Origin: Paenibacillus alkaliterrae
Lineage (GTDB): Bacteria; Bacillota; Bacilli; Paenibacillales; Paenibacillaceae
DNA: 64,000 nucleotides
Direction: 5' to 3'
Assembly: GCF_021532375.1 (NCBI RefSeq)
Contig: NZ_JAKGAP010000014.1
Coordinates: 62,001 to 126,000 of the forward strand
Position 1 is the first letter of the stretch. Each line of letters opens with the position of its first letter. The position numbers and the translations under genes are program-made. Below, in pieces: positions 36,586-46,067 of this stretch. The notes beneath the pieces were generated by a model. That model did no database searches, was not told where the DNA came from, and saw nothing but the letters and a program-made list of their open reading frames with translations.

Positions 36586-37191
36586 TCAATCCTCTCTCGC
36601 TGTCAACGTCCAAAGCTGCCATAATGATAACCAAACCATTTGCTTTCTGCTGCCGTACAGCTCTTCTTCATATAATTGATTTTCCACTAGCAAACCATCC
36701 ACGCACACGTAAAAAGCCGCTAACATTCGCTCTTCGTCCTGCGAATGAAAGATCCCCTCTGCCGCTCCCTTGCGCCATACTTTCAGCAAACCGTCCGAGA
36801 GCTCATGCTCATACCGCAAAAAATCCTGCCTCAGCCGATCGCGCAAATGCCGCGGAGGCACAAGAATCGTACGCTTCAAGAACGCCTGTCCCGTCGTTAA
36901 ATGACTAAGATCGGTGAAAAAATCAAATAATCGGTAGAGCTGGCGGTGAGCAGGCTCTTCCCTGACCGCTTCAAGCATCGCTGTATATTGTTGTCTTTCC
37001 TCAGCTATCACTTCATTGATAAGCTGCAGGAACAGCTGCTCCTTCGACTTATAATGAGCGTAGATCGAGGGCGTCTTAATGCCTACCTCCTTTGCGATCT
37101 CCGACAGCGAGGCACCTTCATAGCCCGATTCGGCGAACATCTTAAGCGCGGCCTGCTTGATCCGATCCGCCGTGGAATTTTTTGCATTCAT
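36586..37191 (-). CDS. TetR/AcrR-family repressor of the SMR pump
   Basis: This 201-residue regulator has the TetR helix-turn-helix at about 10-55: IKQAALKMFAESGYEGASLS, then EIAKEVGIKTPSIYAHYKSK. The C-terminal two thirds is the variable ligand-binding part. GGAGG lies 8 bases before the ATG at 37191. It is the first gene of a three-gene operon with two SMR pump subunits. The inverted repeat at 37231-37250, 40 bases upstream, is the probable operator. Confidence 0.9.
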   Translation of the reverse strand: MNAKNSTADRIKQAALKMFAESGYEGASLSEIAKEVGIKTPSIYAHYKSKEQLFLQLINEVIAEERQQYTAMLEAVREEPAHRQLYRLFDFFTDLSHLTTGQAFLKRTILVPPRHLRDRLRQDFLRYEHELSDGLLKVWRKGAAEGIFHSQDEERMLAAFYVCVDGLLVENQLYEEELYGSRKQMVWLSLWQLWTLTARED

Positions 37192-37230
37192 GATCGTCAC
37201 CTCCGTGAAGCTTCATCCGTTCCGTTCCCT

Positions 37231-37250
37231 TGACTAACGAACATTAGTTA
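37231..37250. promoter_or_regulatory. Probable TetR operator
   Basis: TGACTAA-CGAACA-TTAGTTA is an inverted repeat with one mismatch in 7-base arms, 40 bases before the TetR start codon. Size and position suit autoregulation. Confidence 0.6.
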
Positions 37251-37289
37251 AACGTTATTTTAGGACGAATCGACCAAAATGTCAACACC

Positions 37290-37333
37290 AAAAAGGACCA
37301 TCCTCTATGGCGTAAGCCTTAAGAGAACAGTCC
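37290..37333 (-). terminator. Terminator of hisC
   Basis: On the minus strand GGACTGTTCTCT pairs with AGAGGATGGTCC (12 pairs, some G-U), with GGC/GCC in the loop, then five T. It begins 12 bases past the hisC stop. Confidence 0.82.
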
Positions 37334-37345
37334 CCGATTCCTCCA

Positions 37346-38407
37346 TTACGACCCTGCAATTTCTCGCAGCGCCGCGATTAAGGCATCCATTTCCTCATCC
37401 GTACCGATGCTGACGCGCAAATATTCATTGATTCGCGGCTGGTCGAAGTAGCGAACGAGCACCCCTCTGTCGCGCAGCTGCTGGAAAATCCCTTTTGCCG
37501 CAATGGACGGATGCGAGATAAACACGAAGTTCGCTTTCGACTCCGTTGCTTTGAAGCCTAGGCTAATGACTTGCTCCGTGACACGTTCGCGAGTTGCGAT
37601 TACCTTCGCGGTTGTTTCCCGGAAGTAAGCCTCATCCTCGAAGGAAGCGACCGCTCCAGCCAGAGCTAGACGGTCCAGCGTATAGGAGTTAAATGAATTC
37701 TTAATCCGATTGAGCCCCTCGATCAGCTCCTCGCTGCCGAATGCAAATCCGACGCGCAAACCGGCCAAGGAACGCGATTTCGAGAGCGTCTGCACGACAA
37801 GCAGATTCGGATATTCACTTATGAGCTGCACCGCGGATTCCCCGCCGAAATCAATATAAGCCTCGTCAATAACGACCGCTTGATTCGGATTATTTTCGAG
37901 CAGAGCGCGAATTTCGTCAAGCGGGAGCAACTGCGCCGTCGGCGCATTCGGATTCGGAATAATGACGCCTCCATTATCGGAATGGAACCGGTCTACCTGC
38001 ACGTTGAACTGCTCGTCCAGCGGTATGAGCTCCGTTTGGAGACCGTAAAGCTTCGCGTACACTTTGTAGAAGCTGTATGTAATGTCCGGGAACAGCAGCT
38101 TCTTGGCCGGGTCGAAGAAGGCTGCGAAAGCGAACGCCAATATTTCGTCCGAACCGTTGCCTGCGAACACCTGCTGCGCAGGCAAACCGTAATAAGCGGC
38201 CGCAGCTTGTATAAGTCCCTCGCAGGTAGGATCGGGATAAAGGCGCAAATCGGCGTTTGCAGCGGCTTTAATTGCGTCAATAACCTTCGGGGAAGGCGGA
38301 TAAGGATTTTCGTTCGTATTCAGCTTGATATACGTTTTATCCTTCGGCTGCTCGCCAGGCACATAGGGCACCAGCGATGCAGTCAGCGGACTCCAAAACT
38401 TACTCAA
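37346..38407 (-). CDS. hisC: Histidinol-phosphate aminotransferase
   Basis: This PLP aminotransferase of fold type I acts in histidine synthesis and often also in aromatic amino acid synthesis. The product has 353 residues. Motifs are IKLNTNENPYPPSP, FAGNGSDEILAFAF, IIPNPNAPTAQLLP, VVIDEAYIDFGG and the PLP-lysine segment TLSKSRSLAGLRVGFAFG. It stands apart from other his genes in this window, so it could serve phenylalanine/tyrosine synthesis as well. Confidence 0.95.
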   Translation of the reverse strand: MSKFWSPLTASLVPYVPGEQPKDKTYIKLNTNENPYPPSPKVIDAIKAAANADLRLYPDPTCEGLIQAAAAYYGLPAQQVFAGNGSDEILAFAFAAFFDPAKKLLFPDITYSFYKVYAKLYGLQTELIPLDEQFNVQVDRFHSDNGGVIIPNPNAPTAQLLPLDEIRALLENNPNQAVVIDEAYIDFGGESAVQLISEYPNLLVVQTLSKSRSLAGLRVGFAFGSEELIEGLNRIKNSFNSYTLDRLALAGAVASFEDEAYFRETTAKVIATRERVTEQVISLGFKATESKANFVFISHPSIAAKGIFQQLRDRGVLVRYFDQPRINEYLRVSIGTDEEMDALIAALREIAGS

Positions 38408-38496
38408 TATTCATCTTCCTTTCCTTTTCACCATTGCACGAATTGCATCTATTTTAACACAAAAGGAACGGTATAGGTTTTAAAGCTGCGTTCGCT

Positions 38497-39003
38497 TCAT
38501 ACGCGCCTCCCCGCGATGATCAAATCCCGTTCCACGCCGTCAAGCACCGCTACCTTCGGCAAATGTCCCCACTGCTCGAAGCCAAATTTGCGGAGCAGCG
38601 CCAAGCTAGGCTCGTTATGCCCGAATACAAACCCGAGCAGCGTATTCAGCTTAAGACGGGGGCACTCCCCGATCGCTTTCTCGAGCAGCACGGAGCCGAG
38701 TCCGCGAGAGCGATATTTCTCCGCTATATAAATGCTGATTTCCGCGGTCGCGTTATAAGCCGGACGGCCGTAAAACGATTGAAAGCTAAACCAAGCCGCA
38801 ATCTCGTCTTCCGTTCGAAGCACCCATAATGGACGAAAATCCGGTGAATGGCCGTCGAACCACGCTCGTTTGCTCTCCGTTGTCGCAGGCTCCAGGTCCG
38901 CCGTAACCATCCGGCTCGCGATGGTTGAGTTGTATATGTCGACGATATGATTCAGGTCGCTAAGCTGTGCGTCGATGATATCATAAGGCTGCTTATTGTG
39001 CAT
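38497..39003 (-). CDS. GNAT-family N-acetyltransferase (phosphinothricin-acetyltransferase-like)
   Basis: The product has 168 residues from the ATG at 39003, with AGAGGTG 6 bases upstream. The N-terminus [20 protein letters not shown] and the acetyl-CoA loop [17 protein letters not shown] (Arg-x-x-Gly-x-Gly) mark a GNAT enzyme. The closing [19 protein letters not shown] is typical of the Pat/Bar subgroup that acetylates small amino compounds such as phosphinothricin or methionine sulfoximine. The real substrate is unknown. It is monocistronic. Confidence 0.88.
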   Translation of the reverse strand: MHNKQPYDIIDAQLSDLNHIVDIYNSTIASRMVTADLEPATTESKRAWFDGHSPDFRPLWVLRTEDEIAAWFSFQSFYGRPAYNATAEISIYIAEKYRSRGLGSVLLEKAIGECPRLKLNTLLGFVFGHNEPSLALLRKFGFEQWGHLPKVAVLDGVERDLIIAGRRV

Positions 39004-39109
39004 ATTTGTCACCTCTTGCTTTTCTGTGCCTTGAACGTATAATTGCCTTCGATTGTTTCATTGACCTGATTTATCGCTTCGAAGAAAGCTGCATATAGGG
39101 CTCCTTCTG

Positions 39110-39181
39110 CTTTGCTCCACTATCCCCTTAGCTCAGTTTTCTTTAGGATCGTTCCTGAGCCGATGGGATAGTGGAGCAAAG
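39110..39181. repeat. Large palindromic intergenic repeat
   Basis: Arms 39110-39136 and 39155-39181 (27 bases each) are complementary at 24 of 27 positions, with an 18-base loop. The arm begins CTTTGCTCCACTATCCCC and ends GCTCAG. A near-identical single arm lies at 23881-23907. It occupies the 240-base gap between mobA and the GNAT gene. Confidence 0.85.
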
Positions 39182-39243
39182 AATAGCAAAAGCAGCTTTT
39201 CATTCTGGATAATACATGAGGAAACCGATAATCATATAGCAGC

Positions 39244-39840
39244 TTACTTTTTTTCGGCCACGTACTTCATGTAGTCATCAGGTGTGTTTAAGTTCGTAAA
39301 CATGGAGGACAAGCCGTCGTCCAAAGCTTCGACTTCGACCGTATGCAGCCGACGAAGCAAGCCCATTACACGATAATCCTGTTCCTCGAGCGACATTTGA
39401 ATGACCGGCGCTGTCCGGCTATGATATAGCGCGTGAAAGGGCTGCCCCTCATAGTGAATGACATCGGCTCCGCTCTCGATATGCGTCGTAAGCTGCTCAA
39501 ACAGCGCCCCAGACAGCTGTGGCATATCGCAGGCAATGACGAAAACATAGCCATTGCGAGCAGCGGATAATCCCGCGTGCAAGCCCGAAAGCGGTCCGCA
39601 GCCGGGATATCGGTCGGCAACGAAGCTTATTTGCTCCGCCAAGTTGCCCAATGCCTCACGATACAAAACTTCACGCTCTCGCGATCCGACTGAAATGATG
39701 ACGGAATCGGTCAGCTCAGAGAGCTGCGAAGCAAGCCGGTATAGAAGTGCTGTCCCGCCCACTGGCAGCAACGCTTTGTCTGACCCCATCCGCGAGCTTT
39801 GGCCGCCAGCCAAAATCAAACCATGAACATTATGCTGCAC
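39244..39840 (-). CDS. mobA: Molybdenum cofactor guanylyltransferase
   Basis: This nucleotidyltransferase attaches GMP to molybdopterin to form the bis-MGD type cofactor. The product has 198 residues. The GTP-binding N-terminus is LILAGGQSSRMGSDKALLPV, followed by ADRYPGCGPLSGLHAGL and the metal-binding FVIACDMPQL. It is isolated from other moco genes here, as is common in Bacilli. A shadow of doubt remains because related nucleotidyltransferases look similar, but the SSRMGSDKA motif favours MobA. Confidence 0.9.
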   Translation of the reverse strand: MQHNVHGLILAGGQSSRMGSDKALLPVGGTALLYRLASQLSELTDSVIISVGSREREVLYREALGNLAEQISFVADRYPGCGPLSGLHAGLSAARNGYVFVIACDMPQLSGALFEQLTTHIESGADVIHYEGQPFHALYHSRTAPVIQMSLEEQDYRVMGLLRRLHTVEVEALDDGLSSMFTNLNTPDDYMKYVAEKK

Positions 39841-39907
39841 CGTAATCCCGCCTCCTCTTATATAGAAAGAAAGCCTGCCGAGTGTATGAAGCCCGGCAGG
39901 CAGCTGA

Positions 39908-41581
39908 TTAAGCTTTGGAAGGGTCGAATGAGCTCTTCAGCGATACGATCCGGTTGAATGCCAGCTTCTCGGCCGTCGTGTCCTTCGGATCGACATTGAA
40001 GTATCCGTGACGGAAAAATTGGAACTTATCTCCGCCCGCGGCATCCTTCATGTTAGGCTCGACAAAACCTTGCAGCACCTCCAGCGAGTTCGGATTGATG
40101 CACTCAAGGAACGGCTTGCCTTCCTCTTCCGCCTCACTCGTGATCAGCGGCTCGAACAACCGAAAATCCGCGGCAACCGCTTGCGATGCCTCGACCCAAT
40201 GAATCGTGCCTTTTACTTTGCGCTCGTTAAAGCCCGAGCCGCTCTTCGTCTTCGGATCATAGGTACAATGCAGCTCAACCACGTTTCCGTCCGCATCCTT
40301 GATGACCTCATGGCAAGTGATAAAATAAGCATGCTTGAGGCGAACCTCATTTCCCGGGAATAGGCGGAAGTATTTGCTCGGAGGATTCTCCATGAAATCG
40401 TCCTGTTCGATGTAAAGCTCGCGTGAAAACGGAATTTGACGGGTACCCATCGCTTCGTTCTCGGCGTTATTCTCGGCATCCAGCAGCTCCGTTTGACCCT
40501 CCGGATAATTCGTAATGACAACTTTCAGCGGACGAATGACCGCCATCGTGCGCAGCGCCTTCAGCTTCAAATCTTCCCTTATAAAATGCTCCAGGTTCCG
40601 CTCATCCACGAGGCTGTTGCTCTTCGAAACGCCGATCTCGCGGCAGAACGCGCGCATCGCCTCAGGCGTATAGCCTTTGCGGCGGAGTCCGCTGATCGTC
40701 GGCATGCGCGGATCGTCCCAGCCGTCTACGACAGCTTCGTCTACCAATTGCTTCAGCTTGCGTTTGCTCATGACCGTATTCGTTACATTCAGACGAGCGA
40801 ATTCGTACTGACGAGGCGTCGCTTCCATCTCGCATTCCGCAATCGTCCAGTCGTATAGAGGACGATGATCCTCGAATTCCAGCGTGCAAATCGAATGCGT
40901 GACGCCTTCGATCGCATCGCTCAGCGGATGCGCGTAATCATACATCGGATAGATGCACCAAGCGTCTCCCGTGCGGTGATGATGCGTATGTGCGATACGG
41001 TATAAGACAGGGTCGCGCAGCGTAATGTTCGGCGAAGCCATATCGATCTTCGCGCGAAGCACGCGCTCGCCGTCCTTGAACTCGCCCGCGCGCATGCGTG
41101 CGAACAGATCCAGGTTTTCCTCCACACTGCGGCTGCGGTGAGGACTTTCCTTGCCCGGCTCGGTCAGAGTGCCGCGATATTCGCGCATTTGCTCGGCATT
41201 CAGATCGCAGACATAGGCTTTGCCTTTCTTAATCAGCAAGACGGCACGGTTATAGAGCTCTTCGAAGTAATCCGACGCAAAACGAAGCTCGTCCCACTCG
41301 AAGCCGAGCCAGCGGACATCCTCTTGAATGGATTCCACGTACTCCGTATCTTCTTTCAGCGGATTCGTATCGTCAAACCGAAGGTTCGTTCTGCCCTTGA
41401 ACTCATCGGCGAGCTCAAAGTTCAAACAGATCGACTTCGCGTGACCAATATGCAAATAGCCGTTCGGCTCCGGCGGAAAGCGAGTGACAACCTCCTGCAC
41501 ATGGCCGCTCTTCAAATCTTCGACAACGATGTTTTTAATAAAATTCGAGGATGAGGACTTATTTTCTACTGCGTTCTCCAT
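39908..41581 (-). CDS. glnS: Glutaminyl-tRNA synthetase
   Basis: This class I synthetase charges tRNA-Gln directly. From the ATG at 41581 (GGTGG 6 bases upstream) the product has 557 residues, the E. coli length. The HIGH motif lies in [16 protein letters not shown] and the KMSKS counterpart is [11 protein letters not shown]. The anticodon-binding beta-barrels follow from about residue 340. Most Firmicutes lack GlnRS and amidate Glu-tRNA-Gln with GatCAB, so a glnS gene marks the Paenibacillus-like branch and is probably an old acquisition. Confidence 0.96.
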   Translation of the reverse strand: MENAVENKSSSSNFIKNIVVEDLKSGHVQEVVTRFPPEPNGYLHIGHAKSICLNFELADEFKGRTNLRFDDTNPLKEDTEYVESIQEDVRWLGFEWDELRFASDYFEELYNRAVLLIKKGKAYVCDLNAEQMREYRGTLTEPGKESPHRSRSVEENLDLFARMRAGEFKDGERVLRAKIDMASPNITLRDPVLYRIAHTHHHRTGDAWCIYPMYDYAHPLSDAIEGVTHSICTLEFEDHRPLYDWTIAECEMEATPRQYEFARLNVTNTVMSKRKLKQLVDEAVVDGWDDPRMPTISGLRRKGYTPEAMRAFCREIGVSKSNSLVDERNLEHFIREDLKLKALRTMAVIRPLKVVITNYPEGQTELLDAENNAENEAMGTRQIPFSRELYIEQDDFMENPPSKYFRLFPGNEVRLKHAYFITCHEVIKDADGNVVELHCTYDPKTKSGSGFNERKVKGTIHWVEASQAVAADFRLFEPLITSEAEEEGKPFLECINPNSLEVLQGFVEPNMKDAAGGDKFQFFRHGYFNVDPKDTTAEKLAFNRIVSLKSSFDPSKA

Positions 41582-41666
41582 CTGCGACCACCCTTTCCCA
41601 CGGAAAATAGTTATCCTCTTATAATACACAAAATCCCATGAAAATATAATACTAACTATCGGAAAC

Positions 41667-41691
41667 ACAGCAGCCCGCTAGTGGTTGCTGT
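41667..41691 (-). terminator. Possible terminator of the polyol operon
   Basis: ACAGCA (41667-41672) pairs with TGCTGT (41686-41691), with a short inner stem, 32 bases past the HPr stop. The following T-run is weak (GTTT). Confidence 0.45.
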
Positions 41692-41722
41692 TTAGGATCA
41701 TCCTGTCTATACCATTGCTCCT

Positions 41723-41980
41723 CTATTCGAACGCTTTAACCATATCGCCCAGCGACTTGACGGCTTCAATCTCATCTTCGCCCTCTGCGCTGATACGCAG
41801 GAGGGCGCCTTTTGGAGCCCCCAGCTGCAGCAGACTGATAATGCTTTTGCCTAAAGCCTGACGTTCGCCGAACTGAATCTTGATCTCCGCGCTGAACTGC
41901 TGCGCGGCAAGAGCCAGCAGCTTGGCGGGCCGGGCATGGAGACCGGACTGACATTCTATGATAACCTCACAAATGAACAT
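41723..41980 (-). CDS. HPr-family phosphocarrier protein (paralogue within the polyol operon)
   Basis: This 85-residue protein starts at an ATG with AGGAGG 7 bases upstream. The phosphoryl-accepting histidine is in QSGLHARPAKLL (about residue 15). The regulatory serine region reads GKSIISLLQLGAPKGA, where ptsH proteins normally have SIMGVMSLG. General HPr is encoded with ptsI elsewhere in related genomes, so this is probably a second HPr dedicated to the EIICBA gene 26 bases upstream. Whether HPr kinase recognises its Ser is unclear. Confidence 0.88.
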   Translation of the reverse strand: MFICEVIIECQSGLHARPAKLLALAAQQFSAEIKIQFGERQALGKSIISLLQLGAPKGALLRISAEGEDEIEAVKSLGDMVKAFE

Positions 41981-42006
41981 ACCGATCCCTCCTGCCATTA
42001 CCTTTG

Positions 42007-43851
42007 TTACTGTAAATATATACGAACGATCCGGACGGCCTCTTCTTCTGACTCGCTTTGCACCAGCGCTTTCACCATGTCCTTATTCTCGATCATAAAT
42101 GCGACGCGGGACATAAGCTCACCCTGCTGATCGGCACTTACCACCGAGATAAGCAAATAAGCCTTTTGCCCATTATCGAAATCCACTCCTTCCGGATATT
42201 GAACGATAACGATGCCTGTACGAACGATGGCATTCTCCGGGACATCCACTCCATGGGGAATGGCTACTCCATTGCCGATTAAGGTCGACAGCATCTTCTC
42301 CCGTTCGATCATCGAAGCAATATAAGCATGCTTAACCAGGCCCAAGCCGACCATCAATTCCCCAACCTGTCTCACAGCCTGCCATTTATCCTCAGCTTGC
42401 GCTCCAATCAGAACATGCTTCTCCGTGAACAGTTCCCCGCTTCCGCCGCTCTCCGGCTGAGGCGCATGGCCTCTTCTCAGCGCCATCCCTTGCAATTGGA
42501 GAATAAGCTCATCATAGAAGCCGGCGTCCATGAAGGTATTGATCGATAAATGCTGCAGCCCCGGCGTCGCCTTTCTTGCTCGATCAGTCAGCTGCACCTG
42601 CGAAATGACCATATCGGAATCCTGCGGAATCTCATCGACCGAGCAGTTGCCAACCTCGACGGAAAGTCCCGCCTGCTTCAGTTTTTTGCGAAGTAAAGCG
42701 GCGCCCATCGCGCTGGACCCCATACCCGCATCGCAGGCAAAATATATTTTTCGAATCGTTTGCGATCGGGGCTGTTCAGACAATTGGATATCACCTTCAG
42801 GCGTATTTTTGAGAATGATGGCATCACTGACCGGCGCTGGTGCCTTCTGCTGTCTTCTTAAAATAAAATAGCAGCCAAAGAAGCTGATAACCGCAGATGA
42901 CAGCACGCCGCTTAACACCGGTATTTGCATCCCCTTCGGCGCCATGATCATGAGTAAGATTATGCTTCCTGGAGAAGGCGTAGCGACGAGACTTGCTTGC
43001 AGCAGCTGGAACACCCAGTTGCCCGTCAGTCCTGCCGCAATCAATGGCATAATAAGCACCGGCTTCATCAGCGCATAAGGAAAGTACACCTCATGTATGC
43101 CGCCGATGCCTTGAATCAACAGAGAAGATCGGGCATTATCCTTCTCTTTGCCTTTCAATAACAAAAAGTAGGCAAGCAGGAGACCGAAACCGGGTCCCGG
43201 GTTGGATTCCAGCAGGAAAAATATCGAATGTCCGATTTCCTTCGTTTGATGGATGCCAAGCGGCTCAAGAATTCCATGATTTATAATGTTGTTTAAGAAT
43301 AACACTTTTCCCGGCTCGATAGCTAAAGCCACCCAGGCCAAATAATTGGAAGCAAGCACGAGCTCAGCGCCAACTTGAATGATGTGCATCCCAATTACGA
43401 ACCAATCCGCCACCACGAAAAAACAGGTTAACGCTAACAAAGCGCCGATTAAGCCTGCAGCAAAGTTATAGCATAACAATTCAAGGCCGACTGGAATGCG
43501 TTCTGCAAGCCACCGGTCCGTTCGCGCTATAATAAAGCCCGCTAAGGGACCGATGGCCATGGCCGGCATCAGCATACTATAATCTGAGGTATTTCCCGCG
43601 ATCATCCCCATCATCACGAAAGAAGCGATGACGCCGCCGCGATGCCCGCCGATCATTCGCCCTCCCGTAAAGGCGAACAGAATCGGCAAATAATATTTCA
43701 GGGTCGGATCTAAAATTTGATCAATAGCAGGTACTGGAAACCAGCCGCGCTCGCTGAAGAGTACGCGTATCAAGCCCAGTACGATTAATCCCGCTATATT
43801 TTGAAACACGAGATTGCTCATAAATCGGCCGATACGATTGATCCGATTCAT
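42007..43851 (-). CDS. mtlA: PTS mannitol-type transporter, EIICBA
   Basis: This protein imports and phosphorylates a hexitol-type sugar alcohol. The product has 614 residues in three parts. EIIC (about 1-345) contains GGRMIGGHRGGVIASFVMMG, NNIINHGILEPLG and GIGGIHEVYFPYALMKP, as in E. coli MtlA. EIIB follows (IYFACDAGMGSSAMGA, with the phosphorylated Cys). EIIA closes the protein (IGNGVAIPHGVD, with the phosphorylated His). The start overlaps the activator gene by 4 bases. Because no mannitol-1-phosphate dehydrogenase of the MtlD type is present, a related polyol such as arabitol or sorbitol is also possible. Confidence 0.92.
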   Translation of the reverse strand: MNRINRIGRFMSNLVFQNIAGLIVLGLIRVLFSERGWFPVPAIDQILDPTLKYYLPILFAFTGGRMIGGHRGGVIASFVMMGMIAGNTSDYSMLMPAMAIGPLAGFIIARTDRWLAERIPVGLELLCYNFAAGLIGALLALTCFFVVADWFVIGMHIIQVGAELVLASNYLAWVALAIEPGKVLFLNNIINHGILEPLGIHQTKEIGHSIFFLLESNPGPGFGLLLAYFLLLKGKEKDNARSSLLIQGIGGIHEVYFPYALMKPVLIMPLIAAGLTGNWVFQLLQASLVATPSPGSIILLMIMAPKGMQIPVLSGVLSSAVISFFGCYFILRRQQKAPAPVSDAIILKNTPEGDIQLSEQPRSQTIRKIYFACDAGMGSSAMGAALLRKKLKQAGLSVEVGNCSVDEIPQDSDMVISQVQLTDRARKATPGLQHLSINTFMDAGFYDELILQLQGMALRRGHAPQPESGGSGELFTEKHVLIGAQAEDKWQAVRQVGELMVGLGLVKHAYIASMIEREKMLSTLIGNGVAIPHGVDVPENAIVRTGIVIVQYPEGVDFDNGQKAYLLISVVSADQQGELMSRVAFMIENKDMVKALVQSESEEEAVRIVRIYLQ

Positions 43852-45971
43852 CGTTTCCCCCAGAAGAAGGAGCCCGTCTTGTTAATATAGCCCCTGCTGA
43901 TGACCGATTTTAATTCCTTCTGAAGGGAAGGGAACTCCTGCCTTATTAGCTTATCAACGAAATCATCCTCGATCAGCATAGCGCTAATCTCCCCAATGGT
44001 CTCAATATGCTCTTTCGGGGCGGTTCGCGGAGCCAGCAGCAGCAGCACCGTTTGCACCAAAGAGTCATTGCCGGCACTGCTCCAAGGCACGGCCTTCATA
44101 AACCTCAGCACCCCTACCATCAGTACCGGCACGGCTTCGCTCCTGCAATGCAGCATAGACAGTCCGCTTGCTTCCAGCACAATACCGCCAAGCTCTTCCC
44201 TTTGAAGCAGATCGTGTACCAATTGGTCCTCATGAATGGCAGGCACCTTCAGCGCAGCCAAAGCCGCTGATTTCTTGATGACCGCAAGCTTCGATGAAGC
44301 CTCAAGCCGGTCGGCAAAAAACATATGGTTAGTCAGCTGTACAACGCCCTCGCCATAACGGTTCACGGTCATTACGGTGTCCTCGATTTCGATGTATTCT
44401 GTCTGAACCAAGCCGCTACTAAGCGGCAAACTATACAAATGCATGTTGATAAGATCAATATCCACCTGCTTCAAAAAGGAATTGACGACCACGACGCGGT
44501 GCTTCTCATGCTCGAACTGCACCGTCGATATGATTAAATCGATCGGACCCCCTCTCTGCAGCGCCGACTCCAATTGAAGCAAGGAAACCGTATCTATAAT
44601 GTGAATATGCGGAAAATTCCGTTCGATTTGCGCGGCAAGGAGCTTCGAGGTTCCCATGCCGCTGCTGCACGCCAGCAGCACTTGAAAGCGCTGCGGCGTA
44701 TTCGTTTTGGCACGCATAATAGCCGCGCCGAAATGCATGGCCAAATAGCCGGTTTCCTCTTCAGGCACTTCTGCCTGAAGCTCTTCCTGCAAGAAAAGCG
44801 ACGCCTTGCGTGCAGCCCGGTAAATATCAGGATACGTCTCGCGGATATGGTCCAGCAGCGGATTGCGGATTTCCATGTGAAGACGGATTCGGTTAATCGC
44901 CGCTTCCAGATGAACAAGAAGCGCCTCGTTCAGGGAATGATCATTATCAAACGTTATCTTGAGCTCATTCTCCATTATGCGGACGAGACGATGGACATAA
45001 AATTCCCCGCTCGATTCGCGCTGCTTATCCTCTGATAGAAGCAGCCGTTTTCCTTTGGCACCGAGAAGATGCATCGTAATGTATCCCATTTCATCCTCAG
45101 GAATTGTAATATCCAGCTGAATGCTAAGCTCTTCCGCCATTTGCCGAGCCCATTTGAATTCACGGGTCGACTGCAGCTTATGCAGCGCTTCGGCATCCAT
45201 CGCGATGCGCTCCCCGCTCTTAATCCGCTGCACGGCCAACGCGATATGCACGACAAAGCCGACATAAGCGCTGTCAGTCATTTCGTATCCTCGCTGAGCT
45301 TCACTGCGCTGCACGATATGTTCGATATCATTGACAATTGCGGGGTCGATAAAATGCAGCAGCTGATTGCGAATCGAAAGCTCCAGCTTGCTCTGGCCCC
45401 GAAACGAGTAGGAAGATAAAATATCCATCAGCTGTTCCTGAGAGACATGCTGGTACAAATGGTCGATAATCGCGCCGCGAATGCTTTTCTCATCGGCTTC
45501 GATACATACGCCTATGCCCGGCTTTCTCACCAATTGAATACGATGCTTCTCGAACCAAGGCTCCAGCTTGTCCAAATCGTTGCTGATCGTCGCTTCCGTC
45601 ACTTTCAGCTTGCTGCTGAAATAATAGAGCTTCGTCCATTCCCGCTTGTAGAGCAGCATGGGAATAAGCAGATGCCTGCGCTCCTCCTGGGAGAAATTTT
45701 TTGAAGACGTACTGACGGACAGCAAATGCTGCAGCTGTTTTTTCGCCGTCTCGCTTCCTTCTATACTTAAACCGACACCGGTTTTTTTGACAAAAATCAG
45801 ATCAAAAGGGACAAGCTGTTCGCTTATCCCTTCCAATTCCCTTTGAATGGTACGTATACTGAGCCCGATCTCTTCGGACATTACCTTTAAAGTGACCGGA
45901 TATGCGGACTGCAGGAGGAGCGCCAAGATTTGCTTCTGCCTGGAATTGAATGCTGAGCTCGGCCCCGCCAC
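43848..45971 (-). CDS. mtlR: PRD-domain transcriptional activator (MtlR type)
   Basis: This PTS-controlled activator has 707 residues and uses a GTG start. Two N-terminal helix-turn-helix regions (about 8-60, QKQILALLLQSAYPVTLKVM, and 80-140) bind DNA. Two PRD domains follow (about 185-290 and 300-400, with conserved His in GFVVHIALAVQRIK and YLAMHFGAAIMR). Then come an EIIB-like domain (VLLACSSGMGTSKLLAAQI) and an EIIA-like domain from about 560. Phosphorylation by HPr and the EII proteins is expected to set its activity. It lies directly upstream of the EIICBA gene, its likely sensor partner. Confidence 0.92.
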   Translation of the reverse strand: MAGPSSAFNSRQKQILALLLQSAYPVTLKVMSEEIGLSIRTIQRELEGISEQLVPFDLIFVKKTGVGLSIEGSETAKKQLQHLLSVSTSSKNFSQEERRHLLIPMLLYKREWTKLYYFSSKLKVTEATISNDLDKLEPWFEKHRIQLVRKPGIGVCIEADEKSIRGAIIDHLYQHVSQEQLMDILSSYSFRGQSKLELSIRNQLLHFIDPAIVNDIEHIVQRSEAQRGYEMTDSAYVGFVVHIALAVQRIKSGERIAMDAEALHKLQSTREFKWARQMAEELSIQLDITIPEDEMGYITMHLLGAKGKRLLLSEDKQRESSGEFYVHRLVRIMENELKITFDNDHSLNEALLVHLEAAINRIRLHMEIRNPLLDHIRETYPDIYRAARKASLFLQEELQAEVPEEETGYLAMHFGAAIMRAKTNTPQRFQVLLACSSGMGTSKLLAAQIERNFPHIHIIDTVSLLQLESALQRGGPIDLIISTVQFEHEKHRVVVVNSFLKQVDIDLINMHLYSLPLSSGLVQTEYIEIEDTVMTVNRYGEGVVQLTNHMFFADRLEASSKLAVIKKSAALAALKVPAIHEDQLVHDLLQREELGGIVLEASGLSMLHCRSEAVPVLMVGVLRFMKAVPWSSAGNDSLVQTVLLLLAPRTAPKEHIETIGEISAMLIEDDFVDKLIRQEFPSLQKELKSVISRGYINKTGSFFWGKR

Positions 45972-46067
45972 GACGTACCACCGCCATTTCTTGAATTAGC
46001 TTTATTATAAATCCACAAATCATTATTGACTACTGTTTACATTAGATACCGGCCTGTCCTTCGCTTC

